Assembly: GCF_019635455.1 (NCBI RefSeq) | Contig: NZ_JAHBZJ010000001.1 | Coordinates: forward strand, 1-64,000 | DNA: 64,000 nt | Origin: Sphingomonas sp. | GTDB lineage: Bacteria > Pseudomonadota > Alphaproteobacteria > Sphingomonadales > Sphingomonadaceae | Direction of reading: 5' to 3' | Shown: in pieces, positions 6,906 through 16,178 of the stretch | Numbering within the stretch: the stretch's first letter is position 1 | Layout of the letters: every line of letters begins with the position of its first letter | Notes under the pieces: generated by a model | What the model was told of the DNA's origin: nothing | Databases searched by the model: none | The model's input: only the letters and a program-made list of their open reading frames with translations | Program-made: the position numbers and the translations under genes

Positions 6906-7925
6906 TCACGTCGGCGAGAATCCGCTTCGGACGATGCAGCGAAAGCCGATATGGCTGGTCGATGTATCGATCGCCTGGCCCTGACGCGCGGCAGGGCGAT
7001 AACGCTGGCAATAATTTTCGGCACACAGGTGCGACCCGCCCTTGATGACGCGTCGGGCGACTTTCATGCCGGGCATGCAAGGATCGAAGCTCTCCGCCCT
7101 GCGGCCGCCGCGGGGATTGTCGATCACGCAGCAGGCGCCGGGCTTTTTCTTGTCCGCCGCCCTGGGCTGCGCATACCAATCGCACGTCCACTCCCAGACA
7201 TTGCCGATCAGGTCGTGCAATCCATAATCGTTGGCCGCATAGCTGCGCACAGGCGATGTCCGCTCCCACCCGTCGGTCATCAGGTTGGCGAAGGGAAACA
7301 TGCCCTGCCAGTAATTGGCCATCATCGCGCCGCCGGGCGCCAGGTCGTCGCCCCAGGCATATTCGCGCCCGTCATGCCCGCCGCGCGCGGCATATTCCCA
7401 CTCCGCCTCGCTGGGCAGTGCCTTGCCGGCCCATTCGGCATAGGCGAGCGCGTCGGGGTGGCCGACATGCACCACCGGATGATCGTCCAGGCCGGTCAGG
7501 TCACTGCCCGGCCCCAGCGGGTGCCGCCAGTCGGCACCGAGGGTGAAAGACCACCATTGCGAGAAGTCGTCCAATGTGACCGGCCGGTCCGTCCGCCGGA
7601 ACACCAGCGATCCCGGCTGGGCCAGCGCCGGATCCATCCCGGGGTAATCACGCGGGTCCGGCGCGATTTCGGCGACGGTCACATATCCCGTCGCCTCCAC
7701 GAATTCGGCGAACTGCCGATTGGTGACGGGCGTTTCGTCCATCCAGAACCCATCGACCCGAACGCGGCGCAGCGGTCGTTCTTCGGGGTAGAATTTCTCC
7801 GACCCCATCGTGAAGCTGCCGCCAGGCACGAAGATCATTCCCGGACGCGGCGGCATATCGTCGGGCAGCATCACGGCATCCTCCAGAACATTCCCGGAAC
7901 CGCCTGAACCTACCGAACCCGTCAT
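6906..7925 (-). CDS. Formylglycine-generating enzyme (sulfatase modifying factor)
   Basis: FGE oxidises the active-site cysteine of type I sulfatases to formylglycine, using oxygen and copper. The 339-residue product has the FGE-sulfatase fold signatures: MIFVPGGSFTMGS near the N-terminus, PVTNRQFAEFVEATGY, LPSEAEWEYAARGG, NVWEWTCDWY and a C-terminal GFRC. The two catalytic cysteines are present as LCAENYC (Cys301 and Cys306), followed by QRYRPAAR. The ATG at 7925 is one base from the preceding stop. As the last gene of the ten-gene operon, and with five Cys-type sulfatases in the window, it is very probably their maturase. Confidence 0.92.
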   Translation of the reverse strand: MTGSVGSGGSGNVLEDAVMLPDDMPPRPGMIFVPGGSFTMGSEKFYPEERPLRRVRVDGFWMDETPVTNRQFAEFVEATGYVTVAEIAPDPRDYPGMDPALAQPGSLVFRRTDRPVTLDDFSQWWSFTLGADWRHPLGPGSDLTGLDDHPVVHVGHPDALAYAEWAGKALPSEAEWEYAARGGHDGREYAWGDDLAPGGAMMANYWQGMFPFANLMTDGWERTSPVRSYAANDYGLHDLIGNVWEWTCDWYAQPRAADKKKPGACCVIDNPRGGRRAESFDPCMPGMKVARRVIKGGSHLCAENYCQRYRPAARQGQAIDTSTSHIGFRCIVRSGFSPT

Positions 7926-7926
7926 C

Positions 7927-8892
7927 TCAGCGCCTCTTAATCTGCTGGTCGATCGCACCGAACAACGCCCGGCCGTCAAGTCCGCGCGCCAGCATAGCGA
8001 TCCGGTCGCCGAACGCCATGAACGGCGTTTCCGGTTTACCGCCGGCGATCATCTCGATCGCCCGCACCTCGGAGATACAGCTTGACCCCACGCGGGCATA
8101 ATCGGCGTTGGATACGGTTCCCGACCCAATGATCGTTCCCGCCACCAGATCGCGCGTCAACGCCGCGTGCGCCACCAACTCATGAAAGCCGAACGCCATC
8201 TCGCGCCCATTGGCGGCACCGAACCGCCTGCCGTTCCAGTCGATTTCCAGGTCCAGGCAGACCCGCCCGTCGCGCCACCCGTCGCCCAATTCCTCCGGCG
8301 TCACCGCGAACGGCGCCATCGAACAGGCGGGCTTGGCCTGCACCCATCCGAATCCGGTCTTCATCTCGACCGGGGCGATGGCGCGCAACGACCAGTCGTT
8401 GATCTGCACGATCAGCCTGATATGCGCCATCGCGCGCTCCGCGTCGGTCCCCATCGGCACGGCATCGACGATCACGCCGAATTCGCCCTCGAAATCGATG
8501 CCATGCTCGGTGGACGGGAACGGCACATCATCATTGGGTCCGTAAAAACGGTCGGAAAGCCCCTGATACATCAACGGCCGATCGGCATTGATGGGATCAA
8601 GGCCGAAGGCGATCTGCATCAAGTCGCCATGGGTGGAAAAGGCGGAACCGTCGAGCCATTGCCAGCTGCGCGGCAGCGGCGCCGCAATCCGGACCGGGTC
8701 GATCGCTTCGCCCTCGCCCGCCGCCAGCCGCGCATCGACCGCGCGCAGCAAGGGCTGGACCGCCTCCCATCGCCCGATCGCGTCGAGCAGGTCAGGAACC
8801 TCGGCACCCGCCGGCAAGGCCCGCGCGCCGTCGCTCGAAACCAGCATCAGCCGCCCGTCGGGCGAACCGTCCTTGAATGTCGCAAGTCGCAA
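7927..8892 (-). CDS. Fumarylacetoacetate hydrolase family protein
   Basis: This 321-residue protein has the FAH fold, with the metal-site block FEGEFGVIVDAVPMGT and the downstream GFGWVQAKPACSMAPFAVTPEELG and GTIIGSGTVSN segments. The family hydrolyses or decarboxylates C-C bonds next to ketones in ring-cleavage products (fumarylpyruvate, acylpyruvates, 5-carboxymethyl-2-oxo-hexene-dioate). It lies in an operon with an extradiol dioxygenase, a GST and a cyclase-like hydrolase, so a late step after ring cleavage is likely. The exact substrate is unknown. Confidence 0.85.
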   Translation of the reverse strand: MRLATFKDGSPDGRLMLVSSDGARALPAGAEVPDLLDAIGRWEAVQPLLRAVDARLAAGEGEAIDPVRIAAPLPRSWQWLDGSAFSTHGDLMQIAFGLDPINADRPLMYQGLSDRFYGPNDDVPFPSTEHGIDFEGEFGVIVDAVPMGTDAERAMAHIRLIVQINDWSLRAIAPVEMKTGFGWVQAKPACSMAPFAVTPEELGDGWRDGRVCLDLEIDWNGRRFGAANGREMAFGFHELVAHAALTRDLVAGTIIGSGTVSNADYARVGSSCISEVRAIEMIAGGKPETPFMAFGDRIAMLARGLDGRALFGAIDQQIKRR

Positions 8893-8896
8893 ATGC

Positions 8897-9676
8897 TCAG
8901 TCCTCGAAAATGGCGACGGCGCGGGTCCAGCCGGCGCTCGCCCCCTTGATCTTGTGGGGGAAGCAACTGACGGTGAACCCGTCGCCGGGCAGCGCTTCCA
9001 GATTGTGGAGCTTTTCCAGGTGGCAATAGCCGATATCCCGGCCCGCCTTGTGTCCTTCCCAGATCAGGGAGGTGTCGCCGCTTTCCTTCACCTTTTCCGC
9101 CGTATAGCTGAACGGCGCGTCCCAGCTCCAGGCGTCGGTCCCGGTCACGCGGATGCCCCGGCTGGTGAGGTACATGGTCGCCTCATAGCCCATGCCGCAT
9201 CCGATATTGACGAAATTCGGATCGCCCAGCGCCTTGCCCGCCGCCGTATTGACCAACACGATCTCCAGCGGCTGAAGCGTATGCCCGATGCGATTCAGCT
9301 CATCCTCGACATCCTGCGCCGTCACGACATAGCCGTCCGGGAAATGGCGGAAATCGAGCTTTACGCCCGGCTGGAAACACCATTCCAGCGGCACCTCGTC
9401 GATCGTAATCGCCCGCGCACCGCCATCCATGGTGGGGTGATAGTGGTAGGGCGCATCGAGGTGCGTTCCATTGTGGGTGGTCAGCGTCACCCACTCGGCG
9501 GCGGCAAAGCCGGCACCGTCCGGCGTGTCCTCCGCCGTCACGCCGGGGAAGAAATGCTGAAGCTCCGCCACCGTCTCGCCATGAGTTTGATAGGTGATCT
9601 TGGGCCGCAGGAACGGCGGGTCGGTAACGACTTCATTTTCGAGCAGGATCGACAGATCGACGAAGTGACGGGCCAT
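8897..9676 (-). CDS. Cyclase / kynurenine-formamidase-like metal hydrolase
   Basis: This 259-residue protein carries the family's metal-binding motif in the form THNGTHLDAPYHYHP (near residue 67), shared by bacterial kynurenine formamidases and polyketide 'cyclases'. Such enzymes hydrolyse amides, lactones or C-C bonds using Zn or Mn. The gene is 4 bases upstream of the FAH gene and 15 bases downstream of the GST gene. In this context it probably acts on a lactone or ring-fission intermediate of the aglycone, which is inference. Confidence 0.82.
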   Translation of the reverse strand: MARHFVDLSILLENEVVTDPPFLRPKITYQTHGETVAELQHFFPGVTAEDTPDGAGFAAAEWVTLTTHNGTHLDAPYHYHPTMDGGARAITIDEVPLEWCFQPGVKLDFRHFPDGYVVTAQDVEDELNRIGHTLQPLEIVLVNTAAGKALGDPNFVNIGCGMGYEATMYLTSRGIRVTGTDAWSWDAPFSYTAEKVKESGDTSLIWEGHKAGRDIGYCHLEKLHNLEALPGDGFTVSCFPHKIKGASAGWTRAVAIFED

Positions 9677-9691
9677 GATCAGCCTCCGGTT

Positions 9692-10384
9692 TCAGGACAG
9701 CGGCACGGCCAGACCGCGCCCGGAAAGTTCGGCAAAGGCGGCGTCTTCCCGCACCAGCGCGCGCCGGACCGACGGCCGGTCGGACATGCGCTCATAATGC
9801 GCGGCAATGGCCGGGTACTCGGCGGCCGCAAAACCCGCGCCGGTGATGCGGAACCACACCCAGAACAGATAGGCGTCGAGCACCGACCAGCGATCGCCCA
9901 GCAGCCAGGGTGCCTCGGCCAGCGCCTGTTCGAGCGGTGCCAGGTGAAAGCGGATCGCCTCACCCGCCATCGCCCGGACACGTTCCGGCGCGCCCGGCAG
10001 ATCGCACATGAACTGCGGCATGCGGATACGAGTGACCAGCGGGTGAACATCGGCGGAGAACCAGCTCAACCGCCCCAGCAACTGGGCATCGGCAATCGCA
10101 TCGCCGCCAAGGGGCAACAGACCCGCCTGCGGAAAGCGACGTGCCAGCCAGGCCAGGATGACGGGGTTTTGGGTCAGCGGCTGCCCATCGACCATCAGGG
10201 TCGGCACCTTGCCCGCCGGATTGCGCGCCAGAAATTCGGGTCGCCGGTGCTCGCCTGCCATGAAGGCGACCAGTCGGGCCTCAAAGGGGACGCCGATCTC
10301 CTCCAGAGCGATCATCGTCACGCCCGAACAGGCCCCCGGCGCGAAGTACAGGACCAGATCGGGTGTCGGCCGATCGCCGCTCAT
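9692..10384 (-). CDS. Glutathione S-transferase family protein
   Basis: This 230-residue protein has an N-terminal thioredoxin-like GST domain (LYFAPGACSGVTMIALEEIGVPF, then NPAGKVPTLMVDG) and a helical C-terminal domain with LGDRWSVLDAYLFWV. The start at 10384 is fixed by the ATGA overlap with the sulfatase stop. GSTs in aromatic operons act as maleylpyruvate isomerases, reductive dehalogenases or beta-etherases. Beside an FAH protein, a cis-trans isomerase role is the simplest guess. Confidence 0.83.
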   Translation of the reverse strand: MSGDRPTPDLVLYFAPGACSGVTMIALEEIGVPFEARLVAFMAGEHRRPEFLARNPAGKVPTLMVDGQPLTQNPVILAWLARRFPQAGLLPLGGDAIADAQLLGRLSWFSADVHPLVTRIRMPQFMCDLPGAPERVRAMAGEAIRFHLAPLEQALAEAPWLLGDRWSVLDAYLFWVWFRITGAGFAAAEYPAIAAHYERMSDRPSVRRALVREDAAFAELSGRGLAVPLS

Positions 10385-11943
10385 CCGATGTTCCACAGGC
10401 CGCATTTGTTGACATTATCGACCACCGGATAGGGCGGACTGCCGCGCCCGGGCTTGTCGGCCTGCGGGTTCCTGTACAGCAGCGGCTGGCTCTGCTTTTC
10501 GAGCAGCTCGGGCAAGCGTGCGGAAAGCGCCGTCATGACCTTGGCATAGCGGGGATCGTCCGCCAGGTTGCGCCGTTCACCGGGATCGGCGTCCAGATCG
10601 TAGAGTTCACGTCCCCGCGTCCCCTTCAACCATTCGGAATAGCGCCATTTGCCCAGCCGGATGCTGCGCGCGCCGTAAATCTGGGAAAAGGCCGGGTGGT
10701 CCCAGGACGCCGCATCCGGGTCCTTCAAAAGCGGCATCAGGCTGTTTCCCTGGTTGCGGGCATAGTGCGGCAGACCGGCCAGCTGGGTCAGCGTCGGATA
10801 GAGGTCAACCATCTCGACCGTCTTGGTCGATGCGCGCCCGGCATCGCGCATGCCGGGAACGCGAATGATCAGTGGCACGCGCGTCGCCTGGTCCCACAAC
10901 AGATTCTTCGCCCACATGCCGTGTTCGCCCAGCAGAAAGCCGTGATCCCCGGTAAACACGATGATGGTGCTGTCGGCCTTGCCCGACTTTTCCAGCGCAT
11001 CCAGTACGCGCCCGACCTGCGCATCCATGAAGGTGACCGACGCCTTGTAGGCCGCGATCATCTGGCGTTGCTGCGCGCCCGTCATGCCCAGATTGGCGAC
11101 ATCGCTGTTGCGCGATACCGGCAGCGTCGCGTCAAAGGCGGCGGGGCTGTCTTCGGCCGTCTCTCCGTCAGGCGGATAGAGGTCGAAATAGGCCTTCGGC
11201 GCCACCTCCGGCACATGCGGGCGATAGAAGCCCGCGACCATGAAGAAGGGCGTATCGTCCTGGCGCTGAAGCGCCTCCACCACCGCATCGGCAACCTTGC
11301 CGTCGGTCTGGTCCCGGTCACCGGCCTCGCTGGGCAGATACGCCATGGCCCGGCCCAGCCCGACGCCCGGGGTCAGCCGGATGATCCGCTTTTCGGTATC
11401 GGGCAGGTGATCGTGGCCGGACGGATTGACGGTTTCGGTCCATGATGCCGGATCGTCCGGCCCGGCAGTGCCGATATCGCTGGGAACGCCCTGATGATAG
11501 GCCTTGCCCACCCGGATCGAACGATAACCGGCATTTTTGAAATATTGCGGCAAGGTCACGATATCCGGCGCCGCGCAACGGAACTTCTCGAAATTCGCGT
11601 CCGGGCCGATCGTGTTGGGGCGAAGCCCGGTCAGGAAAGACGCCCGGCTGGCGCCGCAAATCGGGAATTGCGCATAGGCATTGGTAAAGCGCACCCCCAT
11701 CGCCGCCAGCCGGTCCAGGTTGGGCGTCTTAACCTGGGCGCCATAGGCCCCGATCAGCGGGCGGAAATCGTCCGCGATGATGAACAGGACATTGGCGCGC
11801 GGCTTGACCAGCGAACCAGCATGCGGCGGCGGCGCAGCACCCGCCGAAACGGCATCGCCAGCTTGGCCGCTGCCACACCCGCTCAGCGCCGTCAGCGCGA
11901 TAACGGGCAATGCCAACGCCGCCATTCCGAGCCTGTGCCTCAT
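10381..11943 (-). CDS. Lipoprotein sulfatase (Cys-type, iduronate-2-sulfatase-like)
   Basis: This 520-residue type I sulfatase begins with a lipoprotein signal ending in the perfect lipobox LSGC (Cys23), so it is probably anchored to a membrane. The metal-binding IIADDF is followed by the modification motif CGASRASFLTG, with catalytic Cys96 in the C-x-A-x-R form that FGE recognises. TGDHGFLLGEHGMW and DLYPTLTQLAGLP match the iduronate-2-sulfatase-like subgroup. It hydrolyses a sulfate ester. It is clearly paralogous to the sulfatase at 32341-33909. The start gives the signal peptide; the longer frame only adds sequence overlapping the upstream gene. Confidence 0.92.
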   Translation of the reverse strand: MRHRLGMAALALPVIALTALSGCGSGQAGDAVSAGAAPPPHAGSLVKPRANVLFIIADDFRPLIGAYGAQVKTPNLDRLAAMGVRFTNAYAQFPICGASRASFLTGLRPNTIGPDANFEKFRCAAPDIVTLPQYFKNAGYRSIRVGKAYHQGVPSDIGTAGPDDPASWTETVNPSGHDHLPDTEKRIIRLTPGVGLGRAMAYLPSEAGDRDQTDGKVADAVVEALQRQDDTPFFMVAGFYRPHVPEVAPKAYFDLYPPDGETAEDSPAAFDATLPVSRNSDVANLGMTGAQQRQMIAAYKASVTFMDAQVGRVLDALEKSGKADSTIIVFTGDHGFLLGEHGMWAKNLLWDQATRVPLIIRVPGMRDAGRASTKTVEMVDLYPTLTQLAGLPHYARNQGNSLMPLLKDPDAASWDHPAFSQIYGARSIRLGKWRYSEWLKGTRGRELYDLDADPGERRNLADDPRYAKVMTALSARLPELLEKQSQPLLYRNPQADKPGRGSPPYPVVDNVNKCGLWNIG

Positions 11944-11984
11944 TCGATATCCTCTCATCGCCGGCGGGGCATGCCGGAGGTATT

Positions 11985-13142
11985 TCAGGCGAGCTGCCCG
12001 CCCAGTGTTTCCGCGAACCAGTCGGAAATCAGGTCGCGACCATAGGCCATATTGTCCGCGCCGACATGCTCGACCCCGCCCTCGCGGTCGGTGAAGATCA
12101 CCTTTTCCCGGCGCGGCGAATTGACCAGCTGATCGTAAAGATCGTCGGCATAGGCCGGGCTGATCTGGCGATCGTTCGCGCCATGGGTGACGAGAAACGG
12201 CACCTTGATCCGGTCCATATGGCCGTTGAGGTTCATGTCCGTCGATTTGGCCAGGAAATCCTCCTGATCCTTGGCGCCGAACGCCCAATGGACATGCGCC
12301 CAGTAATGCGGAACCGGATTCTCGCCCTCGCGCGCCATCCGCTTGTCCTGCACCTCGCGCCAATTGTGGTTCGCGCCCCATACCGCGCCGCTGCCGAAGC
12401 GCGGTTCATAGGCGACGGCACGCGGGGCGAAATGCCCGCCCAGCGAAATGCCGGTCATGCCGATCCGCGCAGGGTCCACCTCGGGTTGCTGTTCCAGCCA
12501 GTCCACCGCCTTGCTTGCCCAGCTTTCGCTGTGCGGATCGACGGGCAGCCCCTGAAGCCGAAGCGCCTCGCCCGATCCCGGCTGATCGACGCACAGGGTG
12601 GAAATTCCCCGCCGCGCCAGCTCATGCGGAAGGCGCGTCCAGTAAAGCAGCTCCTTGCAGCTATCCAGGCCGTTGCAGAACACCACCACCGGCCTCCGCC
12701 CCTCGCCCGGCGCGCGGGTGAACAGGGCGGGCATGGTGCCGGTGTCGAGCGGAATCTCGACCCGCTCGCGATTGAGCTTGCCCAGCACGGTCGAACGATC
12801 GAAGGCCTCACGCGCCTTCGCAAAGGTTTCCTTGCGCCCCGGCGCGCCATGCCCCTGCATCCGTTCGGCCGTGAACAGATAGAGCGCGGCACGCTCCAGC
12901 TTGTTGGAGGCGGAAAAGGCGCGCCCCTTTCCCTCATCCTCGGCGGCGAGTTCGAGCAGCTTGGCGCCCATCGCCGCCCAGGCCTTCATGAACTGGGGCG
13001 TGCCGGCATCGGCGCCGCTGGCGGCGGCATCCTTGATCGGCTGGCACATATCGACGATTTCGCCGATCTGCCCGCCGCTCTCCATCGCAATCGCGACGGA
13101 GAGGTTCCAGATATAATTGGGAAAGGGTTCGTACAACGCCAC
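11985..13142 (-). CDS. Alpha/beta hydrolase of the C-C hydrolase / exopeptidase-like type
   Basis: This 385-residue protein has a long helical N-terminal cap (about residues 1-135) and a C-terminal alpha/beta-hydrolase domain with nucleophile motif GISLGG, oxyanion region VVFCNGLDS, acid loop THGANDRQ and probable catalytic His in VEHVGAD. This two-part layout recalls 2,6-dihydroxypseudooxynicotine hydrolase, which breaks a C-C bond beside an aromatic ring. Placed next to an extradiol dioxygenase and a monooxygenase, a C-C or ester hydrolase role on an acyl-aromatic intermediate is plausible. No signal peptide is seen. Confidence 0.83.
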   Translation of the reverse strand: MALYEPFPNYIWNLSVAIAMESGGQIGEIVDMCQPIKDAAASGADAGTPQFMKAWAAMGAKLLELAAEDEGKGRAFSASNKLERAALYLFTAERMQGHGAPGRKETFAKAREAFDRSTVLGKLNRERVEIPLDTGTMPALFTRAPGEGRRPVVVFCNGLDSCKELLYWTRLPHELARRGISTLCVDQPGSGEALRLQGLPVDPHSESWASKAVDWLEQQPEVDPARIGMTGISLGGHFAPRAVAYEPRFGSGAVWGANHNWREVQDKRMAREGENPVPHYWAHVHWAFGAKDQEDFLAKSTDMNLNGHMDRIKVPFLVTHGANDRQISPAYADDLYDQLVNSPRREKVIFTDREGGVEHVGADNMAYGRDLISDWFAETLGGQLA

Positions 13143-13145
13143 CGG

Positions 13146-14048
13146 TCACAGCTCCGCGGGCTGAAACAGACAGGGGTCCGCCGCAGGGTGCGGCATGGTC
13201 TGCGGCCCGCCGACGCCAATCCCCCACTGATCCATCACCTGCGGCCCGGGTACATGTACCTTGTCGACATGGCCCTCGAAATCCACCTCTTCCAGCTCGG
13301 ACGTATATTCGACGGTGAAGCCGCCGGGTGTCACGAAATAGCTGAAGGTGTTGTTGCCGGCCGTGTGTCGCCCCGGCCCCCATTGGATGTCGGTGCCGCG
13401 TTTGCGCAGCCGGCTGGCGCCGCGCATCATGTCATCGACGGTCAGCATGTCATAGGCGACATGGTTGAGGCAGGGCGGCCCGGGCAGGATGGCGATGCGA
13501 TGATGCGCCGAATTGCAGCGCAGGAAGCACATGAAGTCGCCCAGCCAGTCGCTGACCCTGAAGCCCAGCACATCGGTAAAGAACTTCACGAGCGCCCGAT
13601 GGTCCGGCGAATGCAGCACGATATGGCTGATCTTGACCGGCATACCTTCCCACCGCTCCATGGCCCGCATGTCGAGCCGCTGGACATCGCTCGAAATCTC
13701 GAACGGCAGTCCGTCGGGCGAGAAGAAGCGAAAACCATAGCCGCCGCCCGGCGCGGTCAGTTCGCGCGCCGCGTGAATGATGCGGCATCCGGCCTCCGTA
13801 ACCTGCCGTTGCAGCGCATCGACATCGGCACGGCTGTCCGCGGCGAGCGCAATCACTTCAACGTGGTTGGTATCGGATTTGTGCAGGCGGACGACATGAT
13901 GTTCGTCATGGCCATGGGTTTTCAGCCATGCGGTGGAATCGTCGGCGGCAACTTCCACCAGGCCCCAGTCGTCGGTGTAGAATTTGCGTTCGGCATCAAA
14001 GTCCCGGACGCCATAACCAACATAGCGAATTTCGACGATACGGCTCAT
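13146..14048 (-). CDS. Type I extradiol ring-cleavage dioxygenase (VOC family)
   Basis: This 300-residue protein has two vicinal-oxygen-chelate modules, the size of BphC and catechol 2,3-dioxygenases. The likely 2-His-1-carboxylate iron ligands are His142 (SHIVLHS), His196 (LNHVAYD) and Glu247 (FTVEYTSE), with the acid/base His in HHRIAI near 183. It should open a catecholic ring by meta cleavage in the cytoplasm. It is 3 bases upstream of the alpha/beta hydrolase gene and follows the FAD monooxygenase gene, the usual order of hydroxylation and cleavage. Confidence 0.9.
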   Translation of the reverse strand: MSRIVEIRYVGYGVRDFDAERKFYTDDWGLVEVAADDSTAWLKTHGHDEHHVVRLHKSDTNHVEVIALAADSRADVDALQRQVTEAGCRIIHAARELTAPGGGYGFRFFSPDGLPFEISSDVQRLDMRAMERWEGMPVKISHIVLHSPDHRALVKFFTDVLGFRVSDWLGDFMCFLRCNSAHHRIAILPGPPCLNHVAYDMLTVDDMMRGASRLRKRGTDIQWGPGRHTAGNNTFSYFVTPGGFTVEYTSELEEVDFEGHVDKVHVPGPQVMDQWGIGVGGPQTMPHPAADPCLFQPAEL

Positions 14049-14058
14049 CTTGATCCTC

Positions 14059-15174
14059 TCAAATCGGCTCTGCGACCACCGCGAACATCGCGGCGGTGGC
14101 CTTGTGGTTATCGACCGCCGGCCCCTTGCCGAGCTGGCCGTGGCAAATGGCCAGGCTGGATTCGACGATGTAGCGGCAACGCTCGAACCGGCGCGCGCGA
14201 TAGGCGGTCAGCGCTTCTTCGATCCCGCCATGGGCGCTCAACTCGTCGGCCAGAACGATGCTGTCCTCGACCGCCATGCCCGCGCCCTGCCCCAGATGGG
14301 GGGTCGTGGCGTGAACCGCATCGCCCAGCAGCACCACCCGGCCCTTGTGCCAGTCGCCATAGACCATCAGGCCTTCCAGCGGGCGATAGACCACCGCGTC
14401 ATCATCCGTGATCTGTTCCGCCAGCGCGCGGATTGGCGGCGCGGTATTGGCGAGCTTTGCGCGCATCGTCGCCGCGATGCCCTGTTTCTCGTAAAAGGGA
14501 TTGTCCGGCTCCGGCGTGGTCGCGAACATGTACATCAGCGCATCGCTGATCGGCACCAGGCCGACCCCGATCGGGCCGTTATACACCTGCAACGCATCCA
14601 TGCCTTCGGGACGCGGAAAATTATAGCGCCACACCGACTGGCCGGTGAATTCCGGCCTGGGCGCATCGGGCAGGATCATCCGGCGGATCTGCGAATAGAC
14701 CCCGTCGGCACCGACCACCAGGTCGAACCGGCCGTCGGAACCGTCCGAAAAGCCGACGGACACGCCCGCGCCGTCATCGTCGAGCGTCTCGACCGTCACG
14801 CCCAGGCGGATTTCCGCGCCCAGCGCCTTCGCGCTGTCACCCAGCACCCGTTGCAGCGCGCGACGCGAAATGCCGACATTGGCCGGCTTTCCCTCGACCA
14901 GGCTGGGCGCCGGCACGCGCGCCACCCTGGTGCCGTCGGGAATGAAGATTTCCACCGCATCGAAACCGCTGGCGGCGTCAAGAAAGGCGTCCAGCACACC
15001 CAGCTGATCCATCGCCCGCACGACATTCGCCTGCTGAATGATGCCGACGCCATAGACGGACCATTGCGGGTCCTTCTCGATCACCGTGACATGGTGGCCC
15101 TTGCGGCACAGTGCGATGGCCGCCGTCAGGCCGCCGATCCCGGCGCCCACCACCAGCACGCTCAGCCCGTTCAT
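14059..15174 (-). CDS. FAD-dependent aromatic monooxygenase
   Basis: This 371-residue flavoprotein is of the group A (p-hydroxybenzoate hydroxylase-like) type, with the Rossmann motif VVGAGIGGLTAAIAL at residues 7-21, the mid-chain VVGADGVYSQIRR and the second FAD motif LLGDAVHATTPHLGQG. It would use NAD(P)H and O2 to hydroxylate an aromatic acid or phenol, supplying the catechol for the neighbouring dioxygenase. Its start overlaps the stop of the TIM-barrel gene (ATGA). The nearest types include salicylate and 3-hydroxybenzoate hydroxylases; the substrate is not determined. Confidence 0.9.
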   Translation of the reverse strand: MNGLSVLVVGAGIGGLTAAIALCRKGHHVTVIEKDPQWSVYGVGIIQQANVVRAMDQLGVLDAFLDAASGFDAVEIFIPDGTRVARVPAPSLVEGKPANVGISRRALQRVLGDSAKALGAEIRLGVTVETLDDDGAGVSVGFSDGSDGRFDLVVGADGVYSQIRRMILPDAPRPEFTGQSVWRYNFPRPEGMDALQVYNGPIGVGLVPISDALMYMFATTPEPDNPFYEKQGIAATMRAKLANTAPPIRALAEQITDDDAVVYRPLEGLMVYGDWHKGRVVLLGDAVHATTPHLGQGAGMAVEDSIVLADELSAHGGIEEALTAYRARRFERCRYIVESSLAICHGQLGKGPAVDNHKATAAMFAVVAEPI

Positions 15175-16178
15175 GCCGTCACCTCATTGTCATCGCGTTC
15201 GAGAATGCGGTTACACATCGCCTGATGCCGTGCGACCTGATCGAAGGCGTCGGCCACGCAATAGGCATGTCCTTCCCACTCGCTGGCCATCGATCCGTTG
15301 AAGCCGCCGTCGCGGAAAAGGGGCAGGATCGTTTCATAGTCGATCGCCTCTTCACGGCCGTCGTCGCCGACGCCGTAGAATTTCCCGTGGATATGGATGG
15401 TGCGATCGACCAGCGCGGCCCAGCTTTTCGGGTCTTCGTTCGACAGGATGAAGAAGGGCAGCGAAACGATCTGGATGTGCGCCGGATCATAACCGCCGCG
15501 CAGCGCATATTCCCGCAACCGCCCGACCCGCTCCGGCGGCGGCCCCTTTTCCGGCCAGATCGCCAGCAACAGATCGATCAGCCCTTCGGGAACGCCCCGC
15601 TCCCGCGCCGCATTCAACAGGCTGGCCGGCAACCGCTCCGCAGTGCCGCCAAAGTCGGGAATCCAGCCCAGCGCAGGCGAATCCAGCTCGTCGTAAACCT
15701 CGCGATAGGCGATCACCATCGGATGGTCGGCATAGGCCGGGGCATGCACCTCCAGCCCCATCTTCAGCCCCAGATCCTCCGCAAATGGCGCGAGTTCGCG
15801 GACAATGTGCGGCGGGGTGGAGAATTGGTAGCGTACCAGGGGAAAGCCCAGCTTCACCGCCGCGCGCATCTGGCGCTTGTGATAGTCGATCAGCGCCGCG
15901 TCACTGATCGGCTGGCCGGGCTTGAGGAACCGGTCGGAATTAATCGCCAGCGAGGTGGGCTGCAACGCCAGCTCGCCGACCAGCGCCTTGAAACGCTCGA
16001 CAAAAGCGTCATCGACATCGGGAAAGCTGCGGATGCTCTGGAACCCCACCACTTCGACGCCTGGGCCAAGCCCGCGCTTCGCGATTTCACGCAACAGCCC
16101 CTCAAAGGAGAAGCGCCCGGTCAGATATTCGTTGGTGAACGCGTAGAGCGTCGCGCCCGTCTTTGGCCCGGTGGTCAT
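15171..16178 (-). CDS. C-glycoside deglycosidase alpha-subunit-like TIM-barrel protein (pair A)
   Basis: This 335-residue xylose-isomerase/sugar-phosphate-isomerase-like TIM barrel has probable metal and acid/base blocks GLEVHAPAYADHP, WIPDFGGTAERL, IHIHGKFYGVG and MASEWEGHAY. The gene overlaps by four bases with a DUF6379 gene just upstream. A TIM barrel paired with a DUF6379 subunit is the known composition of C-glycoside deglycosidases (CarB/CarC, DgpC/DgpB), which split 3-keto C-glycosides by beta-elimination. It shares the KFYG and SE(W/Y)EG blocks with the barrel at 18075-19082, so the two are paralogues. The substrate is unknown. Confidence 0.83.
   Translation of the reverse strand: MTTGPKTGATLYAFTNEYLTGRFSFEGLLREIAKRGLGPGVEVVGFQSIRSFPDVDDAFVERFKALVGELALQPTSLAINSDRFLKPGQPISDAALIDYHKRQMRAAVKLGFPLVRYQFSTPPHIVRELAPFAEDLGLKMGLEVHAPAYADHPMVIAYREVYDELDSPALGWIPDFGGTAERLPASLLNAARERGVPEGLIDLLLAIWPEKGPPPERVGRLREYALRGGYDPAHIQIVSLPFFILSNEDPKSWAALVDRTIHIHGKFYGVGDDGREEAIDYETILPLFRDGGFNGSMASEWEGHAYCVADAFDQVARHQAMCNRILERDDNEVTA

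Noticed and set aside
6494..7045. A 183-codon plus-strand frame after tRNA-Glu
   Set aside because: It runs antisense into the FGE gene and is Arg/Pro/Ser-rich without recognisable motifs.
8588..10432. A 614-codon plus-strand frame
   Set aside because: It is antisense to the FAH, cyclase and GST genes, all of which have clear family motifs on the minus strand.
11910..14411. An 833-codon open frame on the plus strand
   Set aside because: It lies antisense to the sulfatase, hydrolase, dioxygenase and monooxygenase genes. Its composition (His/Arg/Ala-rich) is that of a shadow frame in high-GC DNA.
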